A stretch of DNA of 64,000 nt. Source: Paenibacillus sp. FSL R5-0766 (lineage in GTDB: Bacteria > Bacillota > Bacilli > Paenibacillales > Paenibacillaceae). Under the pieces are notes generated by a model that saw only the letters and a program-made list of their open reading frames with translations, was not told the origin of the DNA and did no database searches. The stretch covers positions 1,860,001-1,924,000 of the forward strand of contig NZ_CP150227.1 of NCBI RefSeq assembly GCF_037971845.1. Reading direction: 5' to 3'. This document shows, one piece after another, positions 16,635 through 24,793 of this stretch (positions are counted from its first letter, which is position 1; each line of letters begins with the position of its first letter). A program made the position numbers and the translations under genes.

Positions 16635-17916
16635 ATCTGGGGAAACCAGACATCGTACAGCTGCTTCTCTCCGTGTGTTGCTTACAGGCGGAAGGGCTCC
16701 CGTAACGCTGGATCTGGCACGCATGCTTCATCGGGCAGGCCATCGGGTCTATGTCGCGGAGAGTGCCGTACGGCATCTGACCAGATCATCTCGTGCAGTG
16801 GAACAGTGCGCTGTGGTCCCATCGCCGCGTCATAACACACGTGCGTATCTGGCAGAGCTGGAAGGGTTGGCACAGGATTGGCAGATCGACCTGTTGATTC
16901 CGATGTGTGAAGAAGTCTTTTATGTTGCTCAAGGGGCAGACAGACTGCGTGTATATTGCCGTGTTCTGGTTACAACTCTGGAGCAGCTGTATGAGCTGCA
17001 TCATAAATATGATTTTATCCAGCTTGCAGGCTCACTCGGTCTTTCGGTTCCGGATACACGCCTGATCCACAGTCGGCAGGAATGGATGGAAGCTCAGTCT
17101 GTTCTGGGAAAACTAGGAGATTGGGTATGGAAGCCGGTGTATTCCCGCTTTGCAGCCAAAGTTCGCATGCCAATACTCATGACCGATGACGCTGGGGTAG
17201 GGACGGATCAGGAAGGAAACGTAAGCGAAAAGAAACGTCGACATTTTCGTAACGACCCTCCGGAAGAAGGGGAATTATCCGTTGCTTCACCTTGGGTTGC
17301 ACAGGCCTACATTCCTGGTCAGATGTTATGTACTTACAGCATAGCGCATGAAGGGCAACTGGTTGCACATGCCACTTACGACAGTCGCTATCGTACAGGA
17401 AGCGTGGGAGCCAGTGTTTTTTTTGAACAGGTGGAACATGAAGGTGCCCTTGCGTGGGTGAGACAATTTGTTGAGGCAACGGGTTTTAGTGGGCAGATTG
17501 GGTTTGATTTTATAGAAGGTCCGGATGGGCAGGTATACGCAATTGAGTGTAATCCGAGGGCAACGAGTGGGATTCATCTATTTCACCCCGGAGATGACTT
17601 GGTGCGTGCACTAACTGAACCGGAGACGTTGGTAAAAGAAAGAAAAATGATCACGCCCGCACGGGGCAGCAAAGCCATGCTCATGCTTCCCATGTTAGGA
17701 AGCGGAGTACAGCAGATCTTTGGCAAAGGGAAGCTCCGTGCATGGATAGCTGCGTGGCGTGGAACCAGGGATGTGGTCTATGTAGGGCAGGATATCCAGC
17801 CTGTATTTGAACAATTCGGAGTGGTGCTAGCCGCATGGCGTCTGGCAAAATCGCAGAAGTGCTCGCTGACTGAAGCTTTGACTCATGACATAGAATGGAA
17901 CGGTGAACAACAATGA
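16624..17916 (+). CDS. ATP-grasp domain ligase in the KAS III operon
   Basis: 430 residues from TTG 16624: GGAGG at 16611-16615 sits eight bases upstream, inside the KAS III coding sequence, so the genes are translationally coupled. A pre-ATP-grasp Rossmann region (RVLLTGGRAPVTLDLARML) is followed by the ATP-grasp fold with WVWKPVYSR (lysine binding ATP), AQAYIPGQ, and the metal-binding end GFDFIEG and AIECNPRATSGIHLF. Such enzymes activate a carboxylate as an acyl-phosphate and join it to an amine, thiol or hydroxyl. A probable role is joining an acid made by the cluster to a second molecule. Substrates cannot be read from the sequence. Confidence 0.88.
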   Translation: MTTRSGETRHRTAASLRVLLTGGRAPVTLDLARMLHRAGHRVYVAESAVRHLTRSSRAVEQCAVVPSPRHNTRAYLAELEGLAQDWQIDLLIPMCEEVFYVAQGADRLRVYCRVLVTTLEQLYELHHKYDFIQLAGSLGLSVPDTRLIHSRQEWMEAQSVLGKLGDWVWKPVYSRFAAKVRMPILMTDDAGVGTDQEGNVSEKKRRHFRNDPPEEGELSVASPWVAQAYIPGQMLCTYSIAHEGQLVAHATYDSRYRTGSVGASVFFEQVEHEGALAWVRQFVEATGFSGQIGFDFIEGPDGQVYAIECNPRATSGIHLFHPGDDLVRALTEPETLVKERKMITPARGSKAMLMLPMLGSGVQQIFGKGKLRAWIAAWRGTRDVVYVGQDIQPVFEQFGVVLAAWRLAKSQKCSLTEALTHDIEWNGEQQ

Positions 17917-18908
17917 ATAGAGCATTGGTTACAGGAGCTACGGGATGTCTGGGCAGGCATCTCGCGATACGGCTTGCCCAAGAGGGATGGGAAGTCACTG
18001 GCATGGGCCGACAGCCAAAGGTTGGTGCAGAACTTGAGTCGGCAGGAGTCCGATTCCTCAATGGAGATATACGGAATGAGGCAGTAGTAAACGAAGGGTG
18101 TGCGGGGCAGGATATGGTGTTTCACTGTGCGGCACTATCATCGCCATGGGGTAAATATCGTGACTTTTATAGCAGTAATGTAGAAGGCACACAAAACCTC
18201 ATTGATGTATGCCTGCATAATAAAGTACAGCGATTCATACATGTCTCGACTCCAAGTATATATTTTAACTACATACCACGATATAACGTACATGAGAATG
18301 ACCCGTTGCCATCCAAACCAGCCAATCATTATGCAGCCACGAAGCTTCTCGCTGAGCAGGTTGTAATGGAGGGGCATGCGAAGGGGCTTCCGTCGATCAT
18401 CATTCGACCGCGAGCCATCTTTGGTCCGTATGATCAGACGTTATTTCCCAGAATTGTCGCAGCAAACGCGAAATCGGGCGTGCCCATGATCGGTGATGGA
18501 CAGGCATTAATCGATCTGACCTGTGTGGATAATGTGGTGGATGCCTTATTATTGTGCCGCGATGCCTCTACAGAAGCACTTGGTAGAGCCTACAATATCT
18601 CCAATGGCGATCCAAGGGCGTTCAGTGAGTTGGTGAGCAGCCTGTTTGGCATGCTGGATATGCCCTTGCGTCGTCGAAACATTCCTTATCGGATGGCATA
18701 TGGTGTGGCAGCGTTGCTGGAGCGAGTTCATGGCTATATTCCTGCGTTGGGTGAACCTCCGTTGACACGGTATACAGTCGGATCCTTATCCATCCCACAG
18801 ACGTTGGATATTACGGATGCACGGGAGCAATTGGGATACATCCCTCGGGTGTCCATTGAAGAGGGATTGCAACAATTTGCAGACTGGTGGAGGGCTGAAT
18901 CATGCTGA
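17913..18908 (+). CDS. OleD-like NAD(P)-dependent 3-beta-HSD/epimerase family reductase
   Basis: 331 residues; ATG overlaps the previous stop (ATGA). The N-terminal TGATGCLG motif binds NAD(P), and the catalytic YAATK (tyrosine and lysine of an extended SDR) follows near residue 135-140, with serine in HVSTPSIYF. The pattern (FHCAALSSPWG, VEGTQNLID, RPRAIFGPYD) is that of the 3-beta-hydroxysteroid dehydrogenase subgroup. OleD, which reduces the 2-alkyl-3-ketoacid made by OleA in long-chain olefin synthesis, belongs there. Having a KAS III gene two genes upstream supports reduction of a beta-keto product. The assignment to OleD itself is by resemblance only. Confidence 0.85.
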   Translation: MNRALVTGATGCLGRHLAIRLAQEGWEVTGMGRQPKVGAELESAGVRFLNGDIRNEAVVNEGCAGQDMVFHCAALSSPWGKYRDFYSSNVEGTQNLIDVCLHNKVQRFIHVSTPSIYFNYIPRYNVHENDPLPSKPANHYAATKLLAEQVVMEGHAKGLPSIIIRPRAIFGPYDQTLFPRIVAANAKSGVPMIGDGQALIDLTCVDNVVDALLLCRDASTEALGRAYNISNGDPRAFSELVSSLFGMLDMPLRRRNIPYRMAYGVAALLERVHGYIPALGEPPLTRYTVGSLSIPQTLDITDAREQLGYIPRVSIEEGLQQFADWWRAESC

Positions 18909-19762
18909 CAACAACTCCGGTGGAACTATATTTGGGTGCGGCGGGTTACTGTACACATCCGGAGTTTCTGACGCTGCGTGGTGGTCGATTGAGTCCAGTA
19001 CCTTTCCCGGCAGGATTTGCCTGCATCATTCATCCCGTACATGGACCGATCCTGCTGGATACGGGATATAGTTCCCGCTTTTTCAAGGAAACGGCTCATT
19101 TGCCTAACGCACTGTATCGTCATATTACACCTGTGGTCTATCGCGAGGAGGATAGTGCCGTTCATTTTTTGGCTCGAATTGGACTGAAAGCTTCGGATAT
19201 TCGGTATATCATCCTCTCGCATTTTCACGGCGATCATATCGCGGGTGTACGAGATTTCCCGGAGGCACAATTTATCTATCTGCCAAGGGCCTATGATGCT
19301 GTGCGCTCACTTGGTCCGATTGCGGCTGTAAAAGCAGGCTTTCTTGCCGGGTTGTTGCCCGAGGATTTTATGGCCAGATCATGGCCTGTTACGTGTGAGC
19401 CTGAGCGATGGACGAGAGCGGGGGAAGCTTTCCCTTTTGATGAGGTCTATGACATCTTTGGTGATGGCAGTCTGCTGGGGGTGGATGTATCCGGTCATGC
19501 GGAAGGCATGATGGGACTTCTGTTGCGTACCGAAGAACATGACTATTTTCTCTGCGCGGACGCGGTGTGGTCGAGTCGGGCTTTTCGTGAACAACGCAGA
19601 CCTCATGCGCTTGCGGGTATTATTATGTCGAATCGACAGGAATACCACCGTAATTTTGACAAGCTGGTTCAGCTGTATCAGCAGTTTCCCCACATTCGAA
19701 TTGTGCCGAGCCATTGTCGAGATGTACTGGACGCTTGGGGCACAGGAGGGCAGAAACGATGA
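18902..19762 (+). CDS. Metallo-beta-lactamase-fold hydrolase in the KAS III operon
   Basis: 286 residues, start overlapping the previous gene by seven bases. The di-zinc site is complete: H107-x-H109-x-D111-H112 (HFHGDH), H199 (SGHAEG), D220 (CADAVW) and H271 (VPSHC). This arrangement is like that of N-acyl-homoserine lactonases and glyoxalase II, which open lactones or hydrolyse thioesters. No signal peptide is visible, so it is not a periplasm- or surface-type beta-lactamase. In the context of a condensing enzyme and an adenylating enzyme it may release a thioester product or open a lactone. Its substrate is unknown. Confidence 0.88.
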   Translation: MLTTTPVELYLGAAGYCTHPEFLTLRGGRLSPVPFPAGFACIIHPVHGPILLDTGYSSRFFKETAHLPNALYRHITPVVYREEDSAVHFLARIGLKASDIRYIILSHFHGDHIAGVRDFPEAQFIYLPRAYDAVRSLGPIAAVKAGFLAGLLPEDFMARSWPVTCEPERWTRAGEAFPFDEVYDIFGDGSLLGVDVSGHAEGMMGLLLRTEEHDYFLCADAVWSSRAFREQRRPHALAGIIMSNRQEYHRNFDKLVQLYQQFPHIRIVPSHCRDVLDAWGTGGQKR

Positions 19763-21087
19763 GTAATACCTTTCGCATTGTAGTTCATTATGCACTCGCA
19801 CGTGGGCTGCGAACATGGAAAACACGAGAACAACTTGAGCGCTGGCAAGAGCGCCGGATTATTCGGCATGTTCATCAGATCCGTGCCCGATCTCCGTTTT
19901 ACCGGAAGTGGTGGGGTGGCGTGGACGCAACCGACTGGAGAAGCTTTCCTTTGATTGACAAATCAATCATGATGGAACATTTCGATACACTGAACACGGT
20001 GGGCATTACCAAAGTTGAAGCGCTGGCTCTTGCAGGTGAAAGTGAAGAAACGCGTGATTTCAAACCTTCCATTCAAGGCGTGACCGTTGGATTGTCTTCG
20101 GGTACGTCAGGGAACCGGGGAATATTTCTGGTAAGTGATCGGGAGCAGGATGCGTGGACGGGCAAAGTGCTGGCTAAGTTGCTGCCCGGTGGACTGTGGA
20201 AACCTGCCAAGATTGCATTTTTCCTGCGAGCCAACAGTAATCTGTATGAATCGGTGCAGCGTGGCAAATTGCAATTTCAGTATTTTGATCTGCTGGAACG
20301 TGTGGAGACCTTGGTTAAGCGGCTGGAAACCTACCAACCTACCGTGTGGGTGGCTCCTCCATCCATGCTGCGTCTGTTGGCGGATGCCTATGTGGCAGGC
20401 TATCTGACTGCTGTACCGGATAAAATCATCTCTGTTGCCGAGGTGCTGGACCCCCTGGATCGCAAGGTGTTGGAGAAGATCTTCGGACAGACCGTTCATC
20501 AAGTATATCAGTGTACAGAAGGGTTCCTGGGTGCAACCTGTCGTTATGGCACACTGCATTTGAATGAAGATATCGTGCATATTGAAAAAGAGTTCATTGA
20601 TCCCGCCACCCGACGGTTCGTGCCCATTATTACGGACTTCTCCAGAACATCACAGCCGATAATCCGGTATCGGCTGAATGATATTCTGACCGAGGCCGCG
20701 CTGCCATGTGCCTGTGGTTCCCCGTTTACTGCCATTGAGCGGATTGAAGGCCGCTGTGATGACACGCTTTATTTTTCAAACATGCATACGGGTGAGGCGG
20801 TACCGGTCTTTCCGGATTTCGTTACCCGTTCGGTCATTGCGGCTTCGCCGGATATTGAACATTATCGTGTGGTGCAGCAAGGGGACGGAACAATGGAGGT
20901 ATCCCTTCGACTTGGGGGGAACGCAGTGATGGCTCAGGTTGAGACCAATGTACTGCTGGAACTGATGAAGCTGGGAGAGCGGCTTGAATGCACCTTACCT
21001 GAGATCAGATTTGTACCGTATACGTTTGAACCGGGACTTACGAAGCTGCGCAGGGTGGAGAGACGGCATAATGGAGTGGCGGATTAA
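19759..21087 (+). CDS. Putative adenylate-forming enzyme, F390 synthetase-related (PaaK-like)
   Basis: 442 residues from ATG 19759, overlapping the previous stop by four bases, with GGAGGG upstream. Features of the phenylacetate-CoA ligase-like adenylating family are visible: SSGTSGNRG (phosphate-binding loop), VAPPSMLRLLADA, VYQCTEGFLGATC and RYRLNDIL. The N-terminal part (YALARGLRTWKTREQLERWQ) matches the TIGR02304 putative adenylate-forming group, related to the coenzyme F390 synthetases of archaea. It would activate a carboxylic acid as acyl-AMP and transfer it to a thiol, alcohol or amine. The co-linear genes suggest it works on the product of the condensing enzyme. The acceptor is unknown and no carrier protein is encoded nearby. 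Confidence 0.85.
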   Translation: MSNTFRIVVHYALARGLRTWKTREQLERWQERRIIRHVHQIRARSPFYRKWWGGVDATDWRSFPLIDKSIMMEHFDTLNTVGITKVEALALAGESEETRDFKPSIQGVTVGLSSGTSGNRGIFLVSDREQDAWTGKVLAKLLPGGLWKPAKIAFFLRANSNLYESVQRGKLQFQYFDLLERVETLVKRLETYQPTVWVAPPSMLRLLADAYVAGYLTAVPDKIISVAEVLDPLDRKVLEKIFGQTVHQVYQCTEGFLGATCRYGTLHLNEDIVHIEKEFIDPATRRFVPIITDFSRTSQPIIRYRLNDILTEAALPCACGSPFTAIERIEGRCDDTLYFSNMHTGEAVPVFPDFVTRSVIAASPDIEHYRVVQQGDGTMEVSLRLGGNAVMAQVETNVLLELMKLGERLECTLPEIRFVPYTFEPGLTKLRRVERRHNGVAD

Positions 21088-21156
21088 GCAGTAGGTGCCG
21101 TGCGGTATAGGTAGGAACGGGAAGTAAGTAATTTACCGAGGAAAGAAGGACACACC

Positions 21157-22077
21157 GTGACAGTAGAGGAAAACTTAACAGAAGCCGGACAGGGACGGAT
21201 TAATGCAGGTTCTGATGTAGTGAAAAAGACGAAGGAAGGAATTAACGCTCCGGTGGCCTTAATTACAGGCACATCCAGCGGCTTCGGTATGCTCACCGCA
21301 ATCACCCTTGCCAAGCAGGGATATCTTGTTGTTGCTACAATGCGTGATCTGAGTCGAAGAAAAGAATTGGTGAAACTGGCTGAACAGGCGGGGATAACCG
21401 AACGTTTGCAATATGTGCAACTGGACGTGACTGATGCTGAATCAGTGCAGGAAGCTGTGGGGTCCGTACTTCTTCATAATGGCCGAATAGACATGCTGGT
21501 GAACAATGCAGGATTTGCGGTTGGCGGGTTCATTGAGGAAGTGTCGATGGAGGATTGGCGGCGCCAGATGGAAACGAATCTATTTGGATTAATCGCTGTG
21601 ACACGTGCGGTCCTGCCTGTGATGCGTGAACAGAAGCAGGGGTTAATTATAAATTTGTCCAGCGTCAGTGGGTTGTCCGGTTTCCCAGGATATGCGCCCT
21701 ATGCTGCCTCCAAATTCGCTGTGGAAGGATTCACGGAAAGTTTGCGGCATGAGATGTCTTCTTTTGGTGTTCGGGTGGTATTAGTTGAGCCTGGCTCTTA
21801 TCGCACACCGATCTGGAATAAAGGTTTGGGTGAGATTCACCGGAGCGAGGACTCTCCGTATAAGCATAAGCTGGACGCGGTTCTTCGTTATTCCAAACAT
21901 GCGAGCGAGACGGCACCTGATCCACAGGAGGTAGCTGATCTGATCGGCCGAATTGCACGGATGCGTGCACCAAGACTTCGATATGCGCTCGGAAAAGGTT
22001 CGCGTGTGCTCATCATAGGTAAAGCACTGCTACCCTGGAAGTGGCTGGAGTGGATCATCGCCCGTGGTTTAAAATAG
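21157..22077 (+). CDS. Short-chain dehydrogenase/reductase (SDR)
   Basis: 306 residues from GTG 21157 behind GAGGAAAGAAGGA. The first 28 residues are a non-conserved extension; then come TGTSSGFG (NAD(P) binding), NNAG, serine in NLSSVSG, and YAASK with the catalytic tyrosine and lysine. The sequence resembles the classical SDR group acting on retinol and steroids, such as YkvO or related 3-oxoacyl reductases. It lies 69 bases after the adenylating enzyme and may be the last gene of the operon, although the gap is larger than at the other junctions. The C-terminus (LLPWKWLEWIIARGLK) is amphipathic and could associate with membrane. Confidence 0.85.
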   Translation: MTVEENLTEAGQGRINAGSDVVKKTKEGINAPVALITGTSSGFGMLTAITLAKQGYLVVATMRDLSRRKELVKLAEQAGITERLQYVQLDVTDAESVQEAVGSVLLHNGRIDMLVNNAGFAVGGFIEEVSMEDWRRQMETNLFGLIAVTRAVLPVMREQKQGLIINLSSVSGLSGFPGYAPYAASKFAVEGFTESLRHEMSSFGVRVVLVEPGSYRTPIWNKGLGEIHRSEDSPYKHKLDAVLRYSKHASETAPDPQEVADLIGRIARMRAPRLRYALGKGSRVLIIGKALLPWKWLEWIIARGLK

Positions 22078-22097
22078 AGATTTGGTAGGAGCCAAAA

Positions 22098-22274
22098 TTG
22101 TACAGTTTGCGAATGGGAGGGTTAGCCATATTCGAATTCATCGTCATTATTTTACTTCTTGTGATTGTGGGTCTGCTCTTTCATATCAATAGCAAGCTGC
22201 CAGCGCGTGACCGGGTGAAGGAAGCAATGGAACGGGATCGGAATCAGAAACTTAATCAGGATGCTCCAAATTAA
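22098..22274 (+). CDS. Small single-span membrane protein
   Basis: 58 residues from TTG 22098, with TAGGAG six bases upstream. Residues about 10-28 are one strongly hydrophobic helix (IFEFIVIILLLVIVGLLFHI); a charged, Lys/Arg/Glu/Asp-rich tail of about 30 residues follows (NSKLPARDRVKEAMERDRNQ). I do not recognise a family, though it resembles the many small membrane proteins of Bacillales with one helix and a charged cytoplasmic tail. It starts 20 bases after the SDR gene and ends 16 bases before the DJ-1 gene start, so it is likely co-transcribed with them. The gene is short but its frame and codon use look coding. Confidence 0.6.
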   Translation: MYSLRMGGLAIFEFIVIILLLVIVGLLFHINSKLPARDRVKEAMERDRNQKLNQDAPN

Positions 22275-22290
22275 AACGCGGAGGTTACCA

Positions 22291-22872
22291 ATGAAAATTG
22301 CATTCGTTTTGTTTGATGGACTGACTTTTCTTGATTTTGCAGGGTTTTATGATGTGATCAATCGGTTGAATTTCTTTGAACCTACCAAAGGAACGACGTG
22401 GGAAACCTGTGCCATGACAGATCAGGTCACGGATGAGTCTGGTCTAACGTTGAAGGTGGATCGGGTGAAGCCTGACCTGTCGGAATATGATCTCGTGTTT
22501 ATCCCTGGGGGCATGGGAACGCGCAAGCTTCGATATGACGAGGCCTTTGTAGGTTGGCTGAAACAGGCTGAGTCTGTGCCTTTGAAGGTTTCGGTGTGCA
22601 CAGGCTCTCTGCTGCTGGGTGCAGCTGGTTTTTTATCTGGCAAAAAAGCAACAACACATCCCCGTGCATATAATTTGCTTGAGCCATATGTCACTGAGGT
22701 GATTCAGAAGCGGATTGTAAAAGATGGAAATGTAATTACTGCCGGTGGAGTAGCCACGTCCATTGATCTGGGGATTTATGTTGTTGGGTTGCTTGCAGGA
22801 CAGGAAGCGGCAGCGAATGTAAAACTTCAGATCGATTATCCTTATGAGATGCAGGGAGTGGTCGAAGAATGA
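22291..22872 (+). CDS. DJ-1/PfpI family protein
   Basis: 193 residues from ATG 22291 with GGAGG upstream. The class-I glutamine amidotransferase-like fold is visible: FVLFDGLTFLDFAG, VFIPGGMGTRKL, nucleophile Cys103 in VCTGSLLLG, and the dimer region ATTHPRAYN, then TAGGVATSIDLG. Relatives include DJ-1, PfpI, and the GATase1_PfpI domain of AraC regulators; proposed activities include isonitrile hydratase, glyoxalase and chaperone functions. The substrate is unknown. The stop overlaps the next start (ATGA), coupling it to a GNAT acetyltransferase. An in-frame ATG at 22261 is rejected because it lacks a good RBS. Confidence 0.88.
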   Translation: MKIAFVLFDGLTFLDFAGFYDVINRLNFFEPTKGTTWETCAMTDQVTDESGLTLKVDRVKPDLSEYDLVFIPGGMGTRKLRYDEAFVGWLKQAESVPLKVSVCTGSLLLGAAGFLSGKKATTHPRAYNLLEPYVTEVIQKRIVKDGNVITAGGVATSIDLGIYVVGLLAGQEAAANVKLQIDYPYEMQGVVEE

Positions 22873-23462
22873 ATGCAGGCCGAAAGCAAGAGACCTATGC
22901 CATTCGCAATATTCAGCGGGATGAAGCAGACATTTACTGGCCTTTGCGACTGGAAGCACTGAAAACACATCCTGAAGCCTTCGGGGCTTCGTTTGAGTTG
23001 TCCATTCAACTCCCCATGAGTGAAGTGCAGGAGCGCATACATAATGAACCGGATGATTATATTCTGGGAGCATACACAGAAGAAGGAACCTTGGCGGGAA
23101 TGATGGGTTTCAAAAGGGAACATGGCCTAAAGCTCAGGCACAAAGGTATGATCTGGGGCGTCTATGTAGCTCCGCCATATCGGGGAAGTGGGCTGGCTTC
23201 ACGTTTGCTCCGCGAGGTGCTGGATCGGGGAAGACATCTGGAAGGTATCAAGCAGATTAATCTGAGTGTAGTGACAACCAATGAATCAGCCCGAAGTTTA
23301 TACGAGAGATATGGATTTGAAGTTTATGGCATCGAGCGTAACGCATTGGAAGTCAACGGTCAGGGATATGATGAGGCGCATATGCATTACTTTTATACGG
23401 AGCATTCAACATTGAATGAAGATACCAGCACAGGAGGAGTCCGAGATGACAGATCAAGTTGA
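22869..23462 (+). CDS. GNAT family N-acetyltransferase
   Basis: 197 residues; ATG overlaps the DJ-1 stop by four bases. The acetyl-CoA binding region is clear: MIWGVYVAPPYRGSGLASRLL (motif A with the RGxGxA-like loop) followed by NLSVVTTNESARSLYERYGF (motif B). The N-terminal half carries FGASFELSIQLP, which is common in RimI-like family members of Bacillales. It probably acetylates a small amine or protein; the substrate is unknown. The final 17 bases overlap the following kinase-like gene start at 23446, another coupled junction. Confidence 0.88.
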   Translation: MNAGRKQETYAIRNIQRDEADIYWPLRLEALKTHPEAFGASFELSIQLPMSEVQERIHNEPDDYILGAYTEEGTLAGMMGFKREHGLKLRHKGMIWGVYVAPPYRGSGLASRLLREVLDRGRHLEGIKQINLSVVTTNESARSLYERYGFEVYGIERNALEVNGQGYDEAHMHYFYTEHSTLNEDTSTGGVRDDRSS

Positions 23463-24330
23463 ACTTGAGATCGATGGTATTTCCTTTGTTTTAAAAGAGT
23501 CTCATTCTTTCGATTGGTTACAGCCATTGGGTACGGTCTTTCGCGTATTCGATCAGCAGGATTCAGGGAATCTCTCCTTCGGTATTGTGCAAAAGGATGG
23601 AAAGCGATTGTTCATTAAATATGCGGGAGCGCATACGATTCATGCGAATCATACGGGAAGTTCCCCGGAAGCCATTCGTAATCTGAAATCATCTGTTTCC
23701 GTCTACGAGGATCTGGCACATGACACGTTGATTCGACTAACGGATCATTTTGCAACGGATGAGGGGTATGCCTGTGTATTCGATTGGGTGGATGGGGAGT
23801 GTCTGCACTCCCACTGGTATTTCCCGCCTCCTGCTAAATATGAAGATCCGCGTTCGCCATACCATCGGTTCAGACAGCTTTCGGTGCAGACACGCATTCG
23901 AGCGATGGAGCAGATTCTGAATTTTCATATCGAGGTGGAACGGAGAGGTTATGTGGCTGTTGATTTGTATGATGGCAGTCTGATCTATGATTTTGACAGA
24001 AACTTTATGAAAATTTGTGATATCGATTTGTATCGGAAGGGCTCTTTTACCAATACCATGGGGCGTATGTGGGGATCTTCCCGCTTTATGTCACCCGAAG
24101 AGTTTGAGCTAGGCGCACCCATAGATGCGGTTACCAATGTATTCAATATGGGGGCAACGGCGTTTGCGTTGCTTGGCGGGGAGAAAGATCGTTCCTATGC
24201 CAGATGGGATGCTGGAGAAGCGTTGTATCAGGTTGTGATACGTGCAGTGAGCGACGAGCGGTCCCAGCGGTACGCAACGATTGCGGAACTCGGTGAGGCA
24301 TGGAAAAAAACTGCTTTGCAAGGTCAATGA
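23446..24330 (+). CDS. Divergent kinase-fold protein (protein kinase or aminoglycoside kinase-like)
   Basis: 294 residues from ATG 23446 behind CAGGAGGAG. Kinase landmarks are a beta-strand lysine (K58 in LFIKYA), a hinge region, a catalytic-loop aspartate (D173 in YVAVDLYDGSLIYD), a metal-binding DFG replaced by D192-I-D194 (ICDIDLY), and MSPEEF near residue 210 resembling the APE motif. The normal asparagine five residues after the catalytic aspartate is a serine (S178), a departure from standard Ser/Thr kinases. The sequence could be an active atypical kinase or a pseudokinase. It lies in a cluster with two GNATs and the DJ-1 protein, so its partner is unknown. Confidence 0.72.
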   Translation: MTDQVELEIDGISFVLKESHSFDWLQPLGTVFRVFDQQDSGNLSFGIVQKDGKRLFIKYAGAHTIHANHTGSSPEAIRNLKSSVSVYEDLAHDTLIRLTDHFATDEGYACVFDWVDGECLHSHWYFPPPAKYEDPRSPYHRFRQLSVQTRIRAMEQILNFHIEVERRGYVAVDLYDGSLIYDFDRNFMKICDIDLYRKGSFTNTMGRMWGSSRFMSPEEFELGAPIDAVTNVFNMGATAFALLGGEKDRSYARWDAGEALYQVVIRAVSDERSQRYATIAELGEAWKKTALQGQ

Positions 24331-24419
24331 GTGAATGGGCGGAATTTTCGCAAATATGCAAAATCAAGTCGTATCCGCACTGAAAATCCCGTATAATGGA
24401 AATTAATGAGGAGGTGCAG

Positions 24420-24791
24420 ATGATGTGCAGATATGCCATGTCAGGACCATACAAGGACATCTATGCCTGTTTCAACTGTCGCAAATCATTTAAACAAGTT
24501 TCCAGACATGACCTGAGCCCTGAGGTGGTGGCACAACTTGAATATAAGTGCCCGCAATGTGCCACATCTATGGTTAGCATGGGACAGGATTTCCAGGCTC
24601 CGAAGCAAAATGATACCAAACAATGGACCAAAGTGATGATGCTGTATCGTCATGGCTTTACCTATCATAATTGCGGGTGCGGGGCTGGATATCGCCCGGC
24701 TGATTTACGTGAATTATCCGATTTTCTGGAGCAGCAGGAAGCTGGTAAAGCCAGTGAAGGCAAACGATTATTGCAAAGGTTAACTTCATAG
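24420..24791 (+). CDS. Small cysteine-rich protein, possible zinc ribbon
   Basis: 123 residues from ATG 24420 (GAGGAGGTG upstream). Two cysteine pairs lie at CFNC (about residues 16-19) and CPQC (about 44-47), with a further CGCG near 86-89. The CxxC spacing suggests a zinc-binding rubredoxin- or ribbon-like knuckle, while the third cysteine pair is atypical. The rest is polar, with no membrane helix. No family is recognised. A promoter-like TATAAT at 24392 precedes it. It is followed three bases later by a GNAT gene and may be co-transcribed with it. Confidence 0.7.
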   Translation: MMCRYAMSGPYKDIYACFNCRKSFKQVSRHDLSPEVVAQLEYKCPQCATSMVSMGQDFQAPKQNDTKQWTKVMMLYRHGFTYHNCGCGAGYRPADLRELSDFLEQQEAGKASEGKRLLQRLTS

Positions 24792-24793
24792 TT

